A stretch of 64,000 nt of DNA. Origin: Candidatus Babeliales bacterium (lineage in GTDB: Bacteria; Babelota; Babeliae; Babelales; JACPOV01). Under the pieces are notes generated by a model. The model was not told where the DNA came from, made no database searches, and saw nothing but the letters and a program-made list of their open reading frames with translations. Positions 8,712-16,599 of this stretch are shown in pieces. Position 1 is the stretch's first letter; each line of letters opens with the position of its first letter. Where the stretch lies: the NCBI GenBank assembly GCA_040879965.1, contig JBBDJI010000013.1:62001-126000 (forward strand). Direction: 5' to 3'. Made by a program: the position numbers and the translations under genes.

Positions 8712-11150
8712 TTAGACATCGAGATTTTTAACGAATTGACCGTTTTCTTCAATATAGCGTCTGCGACCTTCAACATCATCACCCATTAAAGTACTAAACC
8801 ATGAATCAGCTTCTAAAGCATCTTCAATAGCAACTTTCAAAAGATTTCTTCGTGAAGCATCCATTGAAGTTTCCCAAAGTTGTTCAGGATTCATTTCACC
8901 AAGACCTTTATAGCGTTGTATGTTCATGTATGGCTTACTAATCTCACTAATTGCTTGTATAAGCTGTAAAGTTCCGGTATTAATAATTTTTCTTTCTTTG
9001 CCACTAACTTGTAAAGTCCATTCTTGATCTTGAATTACTTCAAGTGGTTGAAGCAAACGCAATAAAACTAAAAGGTCTGGCGAAGAGAAAAACTCAAGGC
9101 TTACATTCCATTCGCGAGTTAATCGTTTAAAGACAACATACGGCGGTTGTTCAGTCAGGATTTCTTCATCATCGACTAGTTGTTTCTCTGCCGTATCAAT
9201 GCGGACCGTGTACTGTTTAAAGTAGTTTTGTAATGATTCAAGCAGTGCGGCAACACCATCTTTTGATTGCCATGGGTTATTGCGTGCAAAAATAACGAGC
9301 TGATATAAGTTATCTGATGCAACTTTATATGCGCGCGCAATTTCCTTTAATCTATTTTCGAAGATTTTTAAATCTTTTAATATTTTTTGCCAAATATTTT
9401 CTTCTTGTTCTTTTTGTTCAATAAATAATATTGTTTGTTCTTGTGCCCAATCATAAAGAAAATCGATAAATGCTTTTTCATCTTTTAAATATTGTTCTTT
9501 TTTGCCAATTTTTGCTTTAAAAAGTGGTGGTTGCGCAATATAAAGGTACCCTTTTTCAATTAACGGTTTCATATAACGAAAGAAAAACGTTAATAATAAA
9601 GTACGAATATGTGAACCATCCACATCGGCATCAGTCATAAGAATAATTTTATGATAACGAGCTTTGCTTACATCAAACTCATCACCAATACCACTACCAA
9701 TAGCTGAAATAAGAGCTCTAATTTCATCGTTGGAAAGCATTTTGTCAAGACGAGATTTTTCCACGTTTAAAATTTTACCTTTGAGGGGCAAAATTGCTTG
9801 CGTAAAACGATCACGTGCTTGTTTGGCGGAACCTCCTGCAGAATCACCCTCAACGATAAACAATTCAGTTTTTTCTGGGTTTTCATCTGAACAATCGGCT
9901 AATTTACCAGGTAATACTAATCCTTCAAGAGCAGTTTTTCTACGCGTTAAATCTCGTGCTTTTCTTGCAGCATCAGCTGCACGTTTAGCAAGTTCAGCTT
10001 TATGTAGAATTGCTTTAGCAATCGCAGGATTTTCTTCAAAGTAAGTATCAAGCGCAGCAAATGTCCATGAATCTACGATACCTTTTACGTCGCTATTACC
10101 AAGCTTAGTTTTGGTTTGACCTTCAAATTGTGGCTCTGGAACCTTCATGTTTATAACGCATACAAGGCCTTCGCGTACATTTTCGCTGGAATAACTTTCT
10201 CCGGCTTTGAGAATATTAAATTGTGTGCCACGTTTGTTACAAATTTTGGTTAATGCTGTTTTAAAACCGGAAACATGTGTGCCGCCTTCAGCAGTATTAA
10301 TATTATTTACAAAAGAAAATAGTTGTTCGCCAAAACCATCATTATATTGTAATGCTACTTCTAAAATATAAGCATCATTTTCTTGCTGGAAATAGATAAC
10401 ATTAGGAAATAATGGTTTCTTTTTTGCATTAATGTGTTCTATAAGTGAAACAATACCGCCTTCAAAATAAAACTCATGCTTTTTGCTATTTATTTCATCA
10501 ATTATAGTAATAGTTAATTGTTTGTTTAAAAATGCAAGTTCACGAAGACGAGCAGATAATGTTTCAAAATTAAATGCAATGGTCTCTGTAAAAATTTCTG
10601 GATCGGGATAAAATTTTATAAATGTACCACGCTTATCAGTTTTACCAATAACTTCTAGAGGTCCGAGTGATTTTCCGCGCTCAAAAGATTGTGCATAAAT
10701 TTTACCATCACGATAAATTTCTAAATCTAAGCGGCGAGAAAGTGCGTTTACAACAGAAATACCTACACCGTGTAAACCACCAGAATATTTATAAGATTCT
10801 TTGTCGAATTTTCCACCGGCATGAAGTTTGGTTAAAACAACTTCTGCAGCAGAAATACCTTCTGTTGGATGTATTTCAGTAGGAATACCGCGACCATTAT
10901 CTTCAACTGAGCAAGAGCCATCAGTATGTAAAATAACTTTAATTTTTGAGCAATGTCCTGCAAGAGCTTCATCTACGGAGTTGTCGACAACTTCATAGAC
11001 TAAATGATGTAAACCATTTGGCCCAACTGAGCCGATATACATTGCTGGACGTTTTCTAACCGCTTCAAGTCCTTCAAGAACTTGGATAGATCGTGCACCA
11101 TATTTATTTGAGTTGCTGTTGTTATTATTATCGTTGGAATTATTTGCCAT
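8712..11150 (-). CDS. gyrB: DNA gyrase subunit B
   Basis: ATPase subunit of DNA gyrase, which introduces negative supercoils. In order: GHKL ATPase domain (EVVDNSVDEALAG near residue 53, DNGRGIP near 83, GGLHGVG near 125), transducer domain, TOPRIM domain (VEGDSAGG near 433, DADVDGSH near 507) and the C-terminal MNIQRYKGLGEMNPEQLWET motif. At 812 aa it carries the roughly 170-residue insertion seen in long Gram-negative-type GyrB. The N-terminus is an unusual Asn/Ser tract (MANNSNDNNNNSNSN). It starts a leftward operon with the GyrI-like gene and tilS. A clear promoter lies at 11231-11259 and AGGAGA precedes the start. Confidence 0.97.
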   Translation of the reverse strand: MANNSNDNNNNSNSNKYGARSIQVLEGLEAVRKRPAMYIGSVGPNGLHHLVYEVVDNSVDEALAGHCSKIKVILHTDGSCSVEDNGRGIPTEIHPTEGISAAEVVLTKLHAGGKFDKESYKYSGGLHGVGISVVNALSRRLDLEIYRDGKIYAQSFERGKSLGPLEVIGKTDKRGTFIKFYPDPEIFTETIAFNFETLSARLRELAFLNKQLTITIIDEINSKKHEFYFEGGIVSLIEHINAKKKPLFPNVIYFQQENDAYILEVALQYNDGFGEQLFSFVNNINTAEGGTHVSGFKTALTKICNKRGTQFNILKAGESYSSENVREGLVCVINMKVPEPQFEGQTKTKLGNSDVKGIVDSWTFAALDTYFEENPAIAKAILHKAELAKRAADAARKARDLTRRKTALEGLVLPGKLADCSDENPEKTELFIVEGDSAGGSAKQARDRFTQAILPLKGKILNVEKSRLDKMLSNDEIRALISAIGSGIGDEFDVSKARYHKIILMTDADVDGSHIRTLLLTFFFRYMKPLIEKGYLYIAQPPLFKAKIGKKEQYLKDEKAFIDFLYDWAQEQTILFIEQKEQEENIWQKILKDLKIFENRLKEIARAYKVASDNLYQLVIFARNNPWQSKDGVAALLESLQNYFKQYTVRIDTAEKQLVDDEEILTEQPPYVVFKRLTREWNVSLEFFSSPDLLVLLRLLQPLEVIQDQEWTLQVSGKERKIINTGTLQLIQAISEISKPYMNIQRYKGLGEMNPEQLWETSMDASRRNLLKVAIEDALEADSWFSTLMGDDVEGRRRYIEENGQFVKNLDV

Positions 11151-11230
11151 TTTAATCTTGTCTCCTGGAAGGGCAGAATTATTTTCGTATAGATTATTAT
11201 TGATTCAAGAACTATACTATTCTTACTTGT

Positions 11231-11259
11231 AGTATAAACAAAAATGATAAATTTGCCAA
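11231..11259 (-). promoter_or_regulatory. gyrB promoter
   Basis: On the - strand, TTGGCA (11259-11254), a 17-nt spacer and TATACT (11236-11231) lie about 80 nt before the gyrB ATG. A good sigma70-type match. Confidence 0.7.
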
Positions 11260-11332
11260 GACTAATTAATAGTTGCAAATATTCAAACAAGTCTTTGGTA
11301 GATGATTTTAGTAAAAATAGTAAGGTAAAAAC

Positions 11333-12268
11333 GTGAAATTACGTCTTATCGCATTAGTAGGCTTTATTTTCTTGGTATTTGGTTTTGTTATTGCAATCCG
11401 ACTGAGGTCTGGTAGCACTAAAAAATGTTCAAGCAAAATCAATGTTTTATGTACTACAAGTATGATTACTGATGTGGTTAAAGCTATTGGCGGTGAGTGG
11501 ATATGTGTAAAAGGACTCATGGGACCAGGTGTTGATCCTCATTTATATCGTGCGCGAGAGAGTGATGTCCGAGCTCTTACGCATGCAGATATTATTTTTT
11601 ACAATGGATTGCATTTAGAAGGGAAAATGACAGATATTTTTAGCAAAATGCGTTCAAAAGTAAAAACAGTTGCAGTAACTGATATTATTAAACAAGATCA
11701 ATTAATTAATTCCCAATTTGATGGTATATATGATCCACATATTTGGCATGATGTACAATTATGGATAGCGGTCAGTGAATATATAAAAGATGTATTAAGT
11801 CTGGTTGATCCCATGCATAAAAATTATTATAAAAAACGTGCTCTATCATATATAAAGCAATTGCATGATTTAAATTCTTATGTAGAAGAACAAGTTAAAA
11901 AAATACCACAAAAACAACGTATAATGGTGACAGCACATGATGCTTTTAGCTATTTTGGACGCACTTATGATGTTACTGTAATTGGATTGCAAGGCATAAA
12001 TACTGATTCTGAAGTGAGCACAAAAGATATCCAAAATTTAGTTGAATATATAGTCGATCATAAAATACCGGCAATATTTGTAGAATCATCAATACCTCAA
12101 CGCAATATTCAGGCAGTTCAAAAAGCAGTTAGAGCACGTGGTTGGCAAGTAGAAATAGGCCCCGAGCTTTTTTCGGATGCTCTTGGTGATTATAGTTCTG
12201 CTGCAGGTACTTACATCGGAATGATAAGACACAATATTGATGCCCTTGTATCCGTTTTAGCAAAATAA
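11333..12268 (+). CDS. Metal ABC transporter substrate-binding protein (TroA/ZnuA family)
   Basis: Periplasmic metal-capturing lipoprotein-like or anchored protein of the TroA/PsaA/ZnuA cluster (Mn, Zn or Fe). The N-terminal hydrophobic segment IALVGFIFLVFGFVIAI acts as a signal or anchor. The metal-site residues sit in DPHLYRARESD, DPHIWHD, AHDAFSYFG and the late FVESS/E region, in the family order. There is no long His-rich loop of the kind seen in ZnuA, so zinc specificity is not implied. The start is a GTG with AAGG 7 nt upstream. It is the first gene of a four-gene ABC operon that continues into tadA and a DksA-like gene. Confidence 0.92.
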   Translation: MKLRLIALVGFIFLVFGFVIAIRLRSGSTKKCSSKINVLCTTSMITDVVKAIGGEWICVKGLMGPGVDPHLYRARESDVRALTHADIIFYNGLHLEGKMTDIFSKMRSKVKTVAVTDIIKQDQLINSQFDGIYDPHIWHDVQLWIAVSEYIKDVLSLVDPMHKNYYKKRALSYIKQLHDLNSYVEEQVKKIPQKQRIMVTAHDAFSYFGRTYDVTVIGLQGINTDSEVSTKDIQNLVEYIVDHKIPAIFVESSIPQRNIQAVQKAVRARGWQVEIGPELFSDALGDYSSAAGTYIGMIRHNIDALVSVLAK

Positions 12269-12286
12269 AAGCAATAGGTCTTTTTC

Positions 12287-13066
12287 ATGATTCAAGCAAT
12301 ATCTTTGCAACAATATGCAATTATAGTAGAACATTTAACTGTAGCTTATAGCGCGCAGCCAGTATTATGGGATATATCGGTTGCAATAAAAAAAGGAACA
12401 TTACTTGGTATTATTGGTCCTAATGGCGCAGGTAAAACTACCTTTATTAAAGCGATTCTTGGGCTTGTTAAATCGATTAGTGGGAAAATAAAAATTGATG
12501 TTTCAGAATCACCTCGACATGCATTAGCGTATGTTCCTCAGCGGACATTGGTTGACTGGGATTTCCCTATTAATGTTTTTGATGTAGTTCTTATGGGGAG
12601 ATATGCGCATATTGGATGGATTAAAAGACCGAGTCAAAATGATCGAGCAATTGCTTGGCATGCGCTGGAGCGCGTTGGATTAATTGATTATGCATATCGG
12701 CCAATTGGACAGTTGTCGGGCGGCCAACAACAACGGGTATTTTTAGCGCGTGCACTAACTCAAGAAGCTTCAATTTATCTTCTTGATGAACCATTTAATG
12801 GAGTAGATATTGCTACTGAAAAAATGATTGTTTCTTTATTAAAGGGATTATGTGCTCAAGGCAAAACAGTAATTGTAGTGCATCATGATTTGCAAACTTT
12901 AGCAGAATATTTTGATTGGTTATTGCTTTTAAATACTACTTGTGTAGCTTACGGCCCGCTTGCAGAAGTATTAAAACCGGAATATATGTGTTCTGTTTAT
13001 GGAGATCGTAATTTATTTAGTACGTTGCAGGTACATAAGGAAACTAATGAGCAATTTGATATTTGA
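12287..13066 (+). CDS. Metal ABC transporter ATP-binding protein
   Basis: A 259-aa cytosolic ATPase of a manganese/zinc/iron importer. It has Walker A GPNGAGKTT (about residues 44-52), a Q-loop around YVPQR, the ABC signature LSGGQQQR (about 144-151), Walker B IYLLDEP and the H-loop in VVHHD. The Q-loop extension VDWDFPINVFDVVLMGRY is typical of the TroB/MntB/ZnuC group. It lies between the substrate-binding protein and the first permease; the permease start (13047) falls inside its last codons, so translation is coupled. Confidence 0.95.
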   Translation: MIQAISLQQYAIIVEHLTVAYSAQPVLWDISVAIKKGTLLGIIGPNGAGKTTFIKAILGLVKSISGKIKIDVSESPRHALAYVPQRTLVDWDFPINVFDVVLMGRYAHIGWIKRPSQNDRAIAWHALERVGLIDYAYRPIGQLSGGQQQRVFLARALTQEASIYLLDEPFNGVDIATEKMIVSLLKGLCAQGKTVIVVHHDLQTLAEYFDWLLLLNTTCVAYGPLAEVLKPEYMCSVYGDRNLFSTLQVHKETNEQFDI

Positions 13067-13934
13067 TTATACTTTAATAACCGTATTAATGGGTACCGGA
13101 TTAGTTGGTATTACTGCTGGTGTGTTGGGATGTTTTGCTTTTTTACGTAAACAAAGTTTATTAGCTGATGCAATTTCTCATGCTGCTTTACCCGGGATAG
13201 CATTAAGTTTTTTATGTACTCAAAGTAAAAATCCTGTAGTTCTTTTAGCAGGTGGCGCTATAACGGGCGGGATCGGTACGCTTTTAGTGCTTTTTATTAC
13301 AAATCGAACATCATTAAAAAAGGATACTGCATTAGGATTGGTATTATCAGTTTTTTTTGGATTAGGGCTAGTATTACTAACGCTTATTCAAAAATATTCA
13401 TTTGCCAATCAAGCTATTTTAAATAAATTTTTGTTTGGCAACGCTTCTACTTTACTGCGAGAAGAAATTGTAGTTATGGCTTTTATTGCTGCCATGCTTA
13501 TGAGTGCAGTCATTTTTTTTTGGAAAGAATTTTCTATGCTTGCTTTTGATCAAGAATATACTCGTGCCCTTGGATATCCAGTATGGCTCATAGATTTAAT
13601 ACTTACCATTTTATTGGTATGTAGCATTGTAATAGGGTTACAAACAGTAGGTGTTATTTTGATGAGTACATTATTTGTAGCGCCAGCAGCTGCTGCGCGC
13701 CAATGGACAACAGTTTTACGGACAATGGTTGTACTTGCTGCATTATTTGGAGCCTTTTCAGGAATGATGGGTGCTTTATTAAGTAGTATTATTGAGCATA
13801 CGCCAACTGGTCCGGCCATTGTAGTGGTTATAAGCAGTATAGTGCTTGTTTCAATTATATGTGCGCCTCATCGAGGATTATTGTGGCAGGTTCCTTATAT
13901 TCGTCGTTACATATTATTGCAAAAAAATTTATAA
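13047..13934 (+). CDS. Metal ABC transporter permease 1
   Basis: Inner-membrane channel subunit of the ABC-3 family, about 295 aa with around eight to nine membrane helices. The family motif SLLADAISHAALPGIAL is near the N-terminus, and later TVGVILMSTLFVAPAAAARQW marks the substrate-pathway helix. A longer frame opens at 12999, but the ATG at 13047 has AAGGA 5 nt upstream and matches the usual family start, giving a 20-nt overlap with the ATPase gene. It pairs with the next permease, 3 nt downstream, to form a heterodimeric channel. Confidence 0.92.
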   Translation: MSNLIFDYTLITVLMGTGLVGITAGVLGCFAFLRKQSLLADAISHAALPGIALSFLCTQSKNPVVLLAGGAITGGIGTLLVLFITNRTSLKKDTALGLVLSVFFGLGLVLLTLIQKYSFANQAILNKFLFGNASTLLREEIVVMAFIAAMLMSAVIFFWKEFSMLAFDQEYTRALGYPVWLIDLILTILLVCSIVIGLQTVGVILMSTLFVAPAAAARQWTTVLRTMVVLAALFGAFSGMMGALLSSIIEHTPTGPAIVVVISSIVLVSIICAPHRGLLWQVPYIRRYILLQKNL

Positions 13935-13937
13935 AGT

Positions 13938-15041
13938 ATGGATATAATACAAATTCAAATCATTATTATTGCTTGCCTGGTTTCTATTGTTTCAGTGATT
14001 CCTGGAATATTTTTGATATTGCGTGGTGTGGCGCTTATGAGTGATGCTATTAGTCATGCAATTTTATTGGGTATTGTAGTTATGTTCTTAATAGTGCAAA
14101 AATTAGAATCACCATTATTAATCATTGGCGCCTGTGGTGCCGGTGTATTAACGGTAGCTTGTATAGAAATGTTAATTAGCATTCGTTGTCTTAAAAAAGA
14201 TGCTGCAATTGGCATTGTTTTCCCTCTTTTTTTTTCAGTAGGGGTAATTTTAGTAAGTAGGTATGCGCGCAATGTTCATCTGGATACTGACATGATTCTA
14301 TTAGGAGAAATAGCTTTTGCACCATTTAATAAATTAGTAATTAATGATATTGATTTGGGACCATATGCGATATGGCTTTTGGGAATAATTTTATTAATAA
14401 ATCTAAGTTTTCTTATTTGTTTTTACAAAGAATTATCGATAACTACTTTTGATCCTGATTTTGCATATGTTTTAGGATTTTCTCCTACATTGGTTTATTA
14501 TTTATTAATGACTATGACGAGTATAACAACGGTAGGAGCTTTTGATGTGGTTGGCTCGATTGTGGTGGTGGCATTAATGATTACACCGGCAGCAACTGCT
14601 TATTTATTAACTAATTGTTTATCGCATATGATTTACCTCAGTATAATTTTTGCAATAATGAGTGCGATAATTGGTTATGGCTTTGCTTACTTGATTGATG
14701 TTTCCATTGCTGGTGCGATTGCGACAATTACCGGAATTATTTTTTTAATTGCCTTATTGTTTGCACCGGAAAAGGGAGTAATATCTTCTTTGCTAAATCA
14801 TCGTAAAAAACGTTTTATGATAGCTAAAGATTTAATTGGTATATATTTATTAAAAAACAAAAAAACATCTATGCAGCAATTATGTGAAATTTATAATTGG
14901 TCAATTGAATTTGTAAAAAAATTATTAGATGAAATGAAGCATATGCATTTAATAAAACAGAAAAATAATTTTTTATATTTGACTGATAGAGGAATTGATT
15001 ATAGTCGTGCAATATTATTAACATTAAAAAGAAGAAATTGA
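13938..15041 (+). CDS. Metal ABC transporter permease 2 fused to a winged-helix domain (YtgCR-like)
   Basis: The first about 285 residues are an ABC-3 permease with LRGVALMSDAISHAILLGI near the N-terminus and DVVGSIVVVALMITPAATAYLL later. A cytosolic tail of about 75 residues follows (from about residue 290). It reads as a DtxR/MntR-type winged helix: an N-terminal helix (RFMIAKDLIGIYLLKN), a helix-turn-helix (TSMQQLCEIYNWSIEFVKKLLDEMKHM) and a wing (HLIKQKNNFLYLTDRGIDYSR). No metal-binding dimerisation domain follows. In Chlamydia a similar fusion (YtgCR) releases an iron-responsive repressor, so self-regulation of this operon is a reasonable guess. An alternative is a decayed regulator fused by read-through. 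Confidence 0.85.
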   Translation: MDIIQIQIIIIACLVSIVSVIPGIFLILRGVALMSDAISHAILLGIVVMFLIVQKLESPLLIIGACGAGVLTVACIEMLISIRCLKKDAAIGIVFPLFFSVGVILVSRYARNVHLDTDMILLGEIAFAPFNKLVINDIDLGPYAIWLLGIILLINLSFLICFYKELSITTFDPDFAYVLGFSPTLVYYLLMTMTSITTVGAFDVVGSIVVVALMITPAATAYLLTNCLSHMIYLSIIFAIMSAIIGYGFAYLIDVSIAGAIATITGIIFLIALLFAPEKGVISSLLNHRKKRFMIAKDLIGIYLLKNKKTSMQQLCEIYNWSIEFVKKLLDEMKHMHLIKQKNNFLYLTDRGIDYSRAILLTLKRRN

Positions 15042-15048
15042 AAATAGT

Positions 15049-15510
15049 ATGCTCGAAACAAAAGATTATTATTTTATGAACCAAGCGCTTATTCAAGCGC
15101 AAAAAGCATTTAAAGAAGATGAGGTGCCTGTCGGCGCAATAGTCGTTGATATTGAAGGAAAAATTATTGGTCGTGGTTACAATCAAGTAGAAAAAAAACA
15201 TCAACAACTTGCACATGCCGAGGTCAATGCAATTGCACAAGCTTGCAAAAAAAGAGGCGATTGGCGTTTAGATGGTTGTTGGCTTTATGTTACGCTGGAG
15301 CCATGTATGATGTGTATGGGGCTTATTCGATTAAGCAGGCTGCAAGGAGTAGTTTTTGGAACAAAGTCGAAGCTTTTTGGATACCAGCTTGACAAGGAAG
15401 GGCAGATTTCGCTATACAATAAAGACATTGAAATCAAAGAAGGAATATTAGCGCAAGAAGCGGCTGATATTTTAAAACAATTTTTTAAACAAAAAAGGAA
15501 AATAGAGTGA
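15049..15510 (+). CDS. tadA: tRNA-specific adenosine deaminase
   Basis: Deaminates A34 of tRNA-Arg(ACG) to inosine. The zinc and catalytic residues are plain: HAEVNAI (His and the proton-shuttling Glu, near residue 57) and PCMMC (two zinc Cys, near 87-90). The N-terminus (YFMNQALIQAQKAFKEDEVPVGAIVV) and 153-aa length are those of TadA/CDA-fold enzymes. It starts 7 nt after the permease-winged-helix gene and its stop overlaps the GTG of the next gene, so it is part of the same transcript. Confidence 0.95.
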   Translation: MLETKDYYFMNQALIQAQKAFKEDEVPVGAIVVDIEGKIIGRGYNQVEKKHQQLAHAEVNAIAQACKKRGDWRLDGCWLYVTLEPCMMCMGLIRLSRLQGVVFGTKSKLFGYQLDKEGQISLYNKDIEIKEGILAQEAADILKQFFKQKRKIE

Positions 15511-15887
15511 CTGAAGTAAAAAAAAATGGTGATCATAATAAGCAGATTGAATCGATAAAAAGAAAATTGCTGGAACGAAAAAGTGAGCTGGAACAGCAAT
15601 TAGCAGATCTCTACCAAAAACAGGAGCAACCTGATACGGTACAAGATCCTGGCGATCAAGCGCAATCCTTATCTTTAGAGACACTTAAAATTTCTTTACA
15701 GGATACTGAACTTGATGAATATAATCGAATCAGACAAGCATTAAAAATGATAGAGCAAGGTACTTATGGTATCTGTATAGATTGTGATCAGCCAATTTCT
15801 GAAAAACGATTAAAATTATATCCTAATGCGACTCGATGCCTTGTTTGTCAGGAAATTTTAGAAGAAAGACGGCACGAAGTTTTATAA
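15507..15887 (+). CDS. DksA/TraR-type zinc-finger protein
   Basis: A 126-aa protein with an N-terminal coiled-coil hairpin (IESIKRKLLERKSELEQQLADLYQK and the helix around ELDEYNRIRQALKMIEQGTYG) and a C-terminal C4 zinc finger: CIDC near residues 85-88 and CLVC near 108-111. DksA-family proteins bind the secondary channel of RNA polymerase and adjust transcription with ppGpp. The distance between the Cys pairs and the GTYGICIDCDQPISEKRL motif fit the family. The start is GTG overlapping the tadA stop by 4 nt. Confidence 0.88.
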   Translation: MTEVKKNGDHNKQIESIKRKLLERKSELEQQLADLYQKQEQPDTVQDPGDQAQSLSLETLKISLQDTELDEYNRIRQALKMIEQGTYGICIDCDQPISEKRLKLYPNATRCLVCQEILEERRHEVL

Positions 15888-15894
15888 AAGCTTA

Positions 15895-15923
15895 TTTTCA
15901 TAGAATCAAAAAAACAGTATAAT
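15895..15923 (+). promoter_or_regulatory. Promoter for tRNA-Thr
   Basis: A weak -35 (TTTTCA, 15895-15900), a 17-nt spacer and a perfect TATAAT (15918-15923) end 11 nt before the mature tRNA 5' end. Confidence 0.55.
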
Positions 15924-15934
15924 AAGTGCTACGA

Positions 15935-16010
15935 GCCGATGTAGCTCAGCTGGTAGAGCAATTGATTCGTAATCAATAGGCCGTCGGTTCAAATCCGATC
16001 ATCGGCTCCA
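15935..16010 (+). tRNA. tRNA-Thr (anticodon CGT)
   Basis: A 76-nt cloverleaf. The acceptor GCCGATG (15935-15941) pairs with CATCGGC (16000-16006), followed by discriminator T and an encoded CCA. The D arm is GCTCAGCTGGTAGAGC. The anticodon stem ATTGA/TCAAT encloses the loop TTCGTAA, giving anticodon CGU that reads ACG (Thr). The T arm is GTCGG-TTCAAAT-CCGAT. Confidence 0.96.
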
Positions 16011-16019
16011 TAAGATTAT

Positions 16020-16048
16020 TTGGCTCTTTTAAGTAATTATGCTATACT
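16020..16048 (+). promoter_or_regulatory. rpsI promoter
   Basis: TTGGCT (16020-16025), a 17-nt spacer and TATACT (16043-16048) with an extended TG (ATGCTATACT) lie 57 nt before the rpsI ATG. Confidence 0.65.
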
Positions 16049-16105
16049 GAGTGAAATTAGAACGCATACATGATATTTTTTAGTTATTTAAGGCAGGTTG
16101 GATAC

Positions 16106-16546
16106 ATGAAAACTGAAAAAACAGTAAAAAAGACAACAAAAGCAAAAAGTGAGAAGAGGCTTCCTTTGGCGCATAGCGTTGGCCGAAGAAAAACAGCAAC
16201 TGCTCGTATTTGGTTACGTCAGGGATCTGGTAGCATTGTAGTAAATGGAAAAAAGTATACTGATTATTTTGATACCGAAGTAGCTCGCTTAGAAGCCGCT
16301 CGTGCATTCCAAGTGATACCTGCAGCAGCAAGCTATGATGTTGAAGTATTAGTACGAGGTGGTGGCCTTAAAGGGCAAGCTGGCGCAGTAAAGCTTGGTG
16401 TAGCTCGCGCATTGCTTTCAATTCATGAAGGAATGCGGCCTACTTTACGTGAGCATGATTTGCTTACGGTTGATTCTCGTCAAAAAGAACGAAAAAAATA
16501 TGGACAACGTGGTGCGCGTCGTAAATTCCAATTTGTGAAGCGTTAA
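16106..16546 (+). CDS. rpsI: Small ribosomal subunit protein uS9
   Basis: Ribosomal protein S9, 146 aa. It has a basic N-terminal extension (MKTEKTVKKTTKAKSEKR), the family start AHSVGRRKTATARIWLR, the GGGLKGQAGAVKLGVARAL core and the universal C-terminal RGARRKFQFVKR, whose last Arg contacts tRNA in the P site. The ATG at 16106 is preferred over an upstream in-frame ATG at 16070. The usual partner rplM is not next to it; instead a tRNA-Thr lies upstream and glmS follows. Confidence 0.96.
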   Translation: MKTEKTVKKTTKAKSEKRLPLAHSVGRRKTATARIWLRQGSGSIVVNGKKYTDYFDTEVARLEAARAFQVIPAAASYDVEVLVRGGGLKGQAGAVKLGVARALLSIHEGMRPTLREHDLLTVDSRQKERKKYGQRGARRKFQFVKR

Positions 16547-16599
16547 TCCATCGAGTAGTTTTGTTTGAAACATTTATGTAAAAAGGATTGAAGTATCCC

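Noticed and set aside
9664-10044. 126-codon + strand ORF inside gyrB
   Set aside because: Antisense shadow of a conserved gene with no ribosome binding site or domain.
11000-11290. Leftward ORF overlapping the gyrB start
   Set aside because: Different frame from gyrB, no family features; a shadow.
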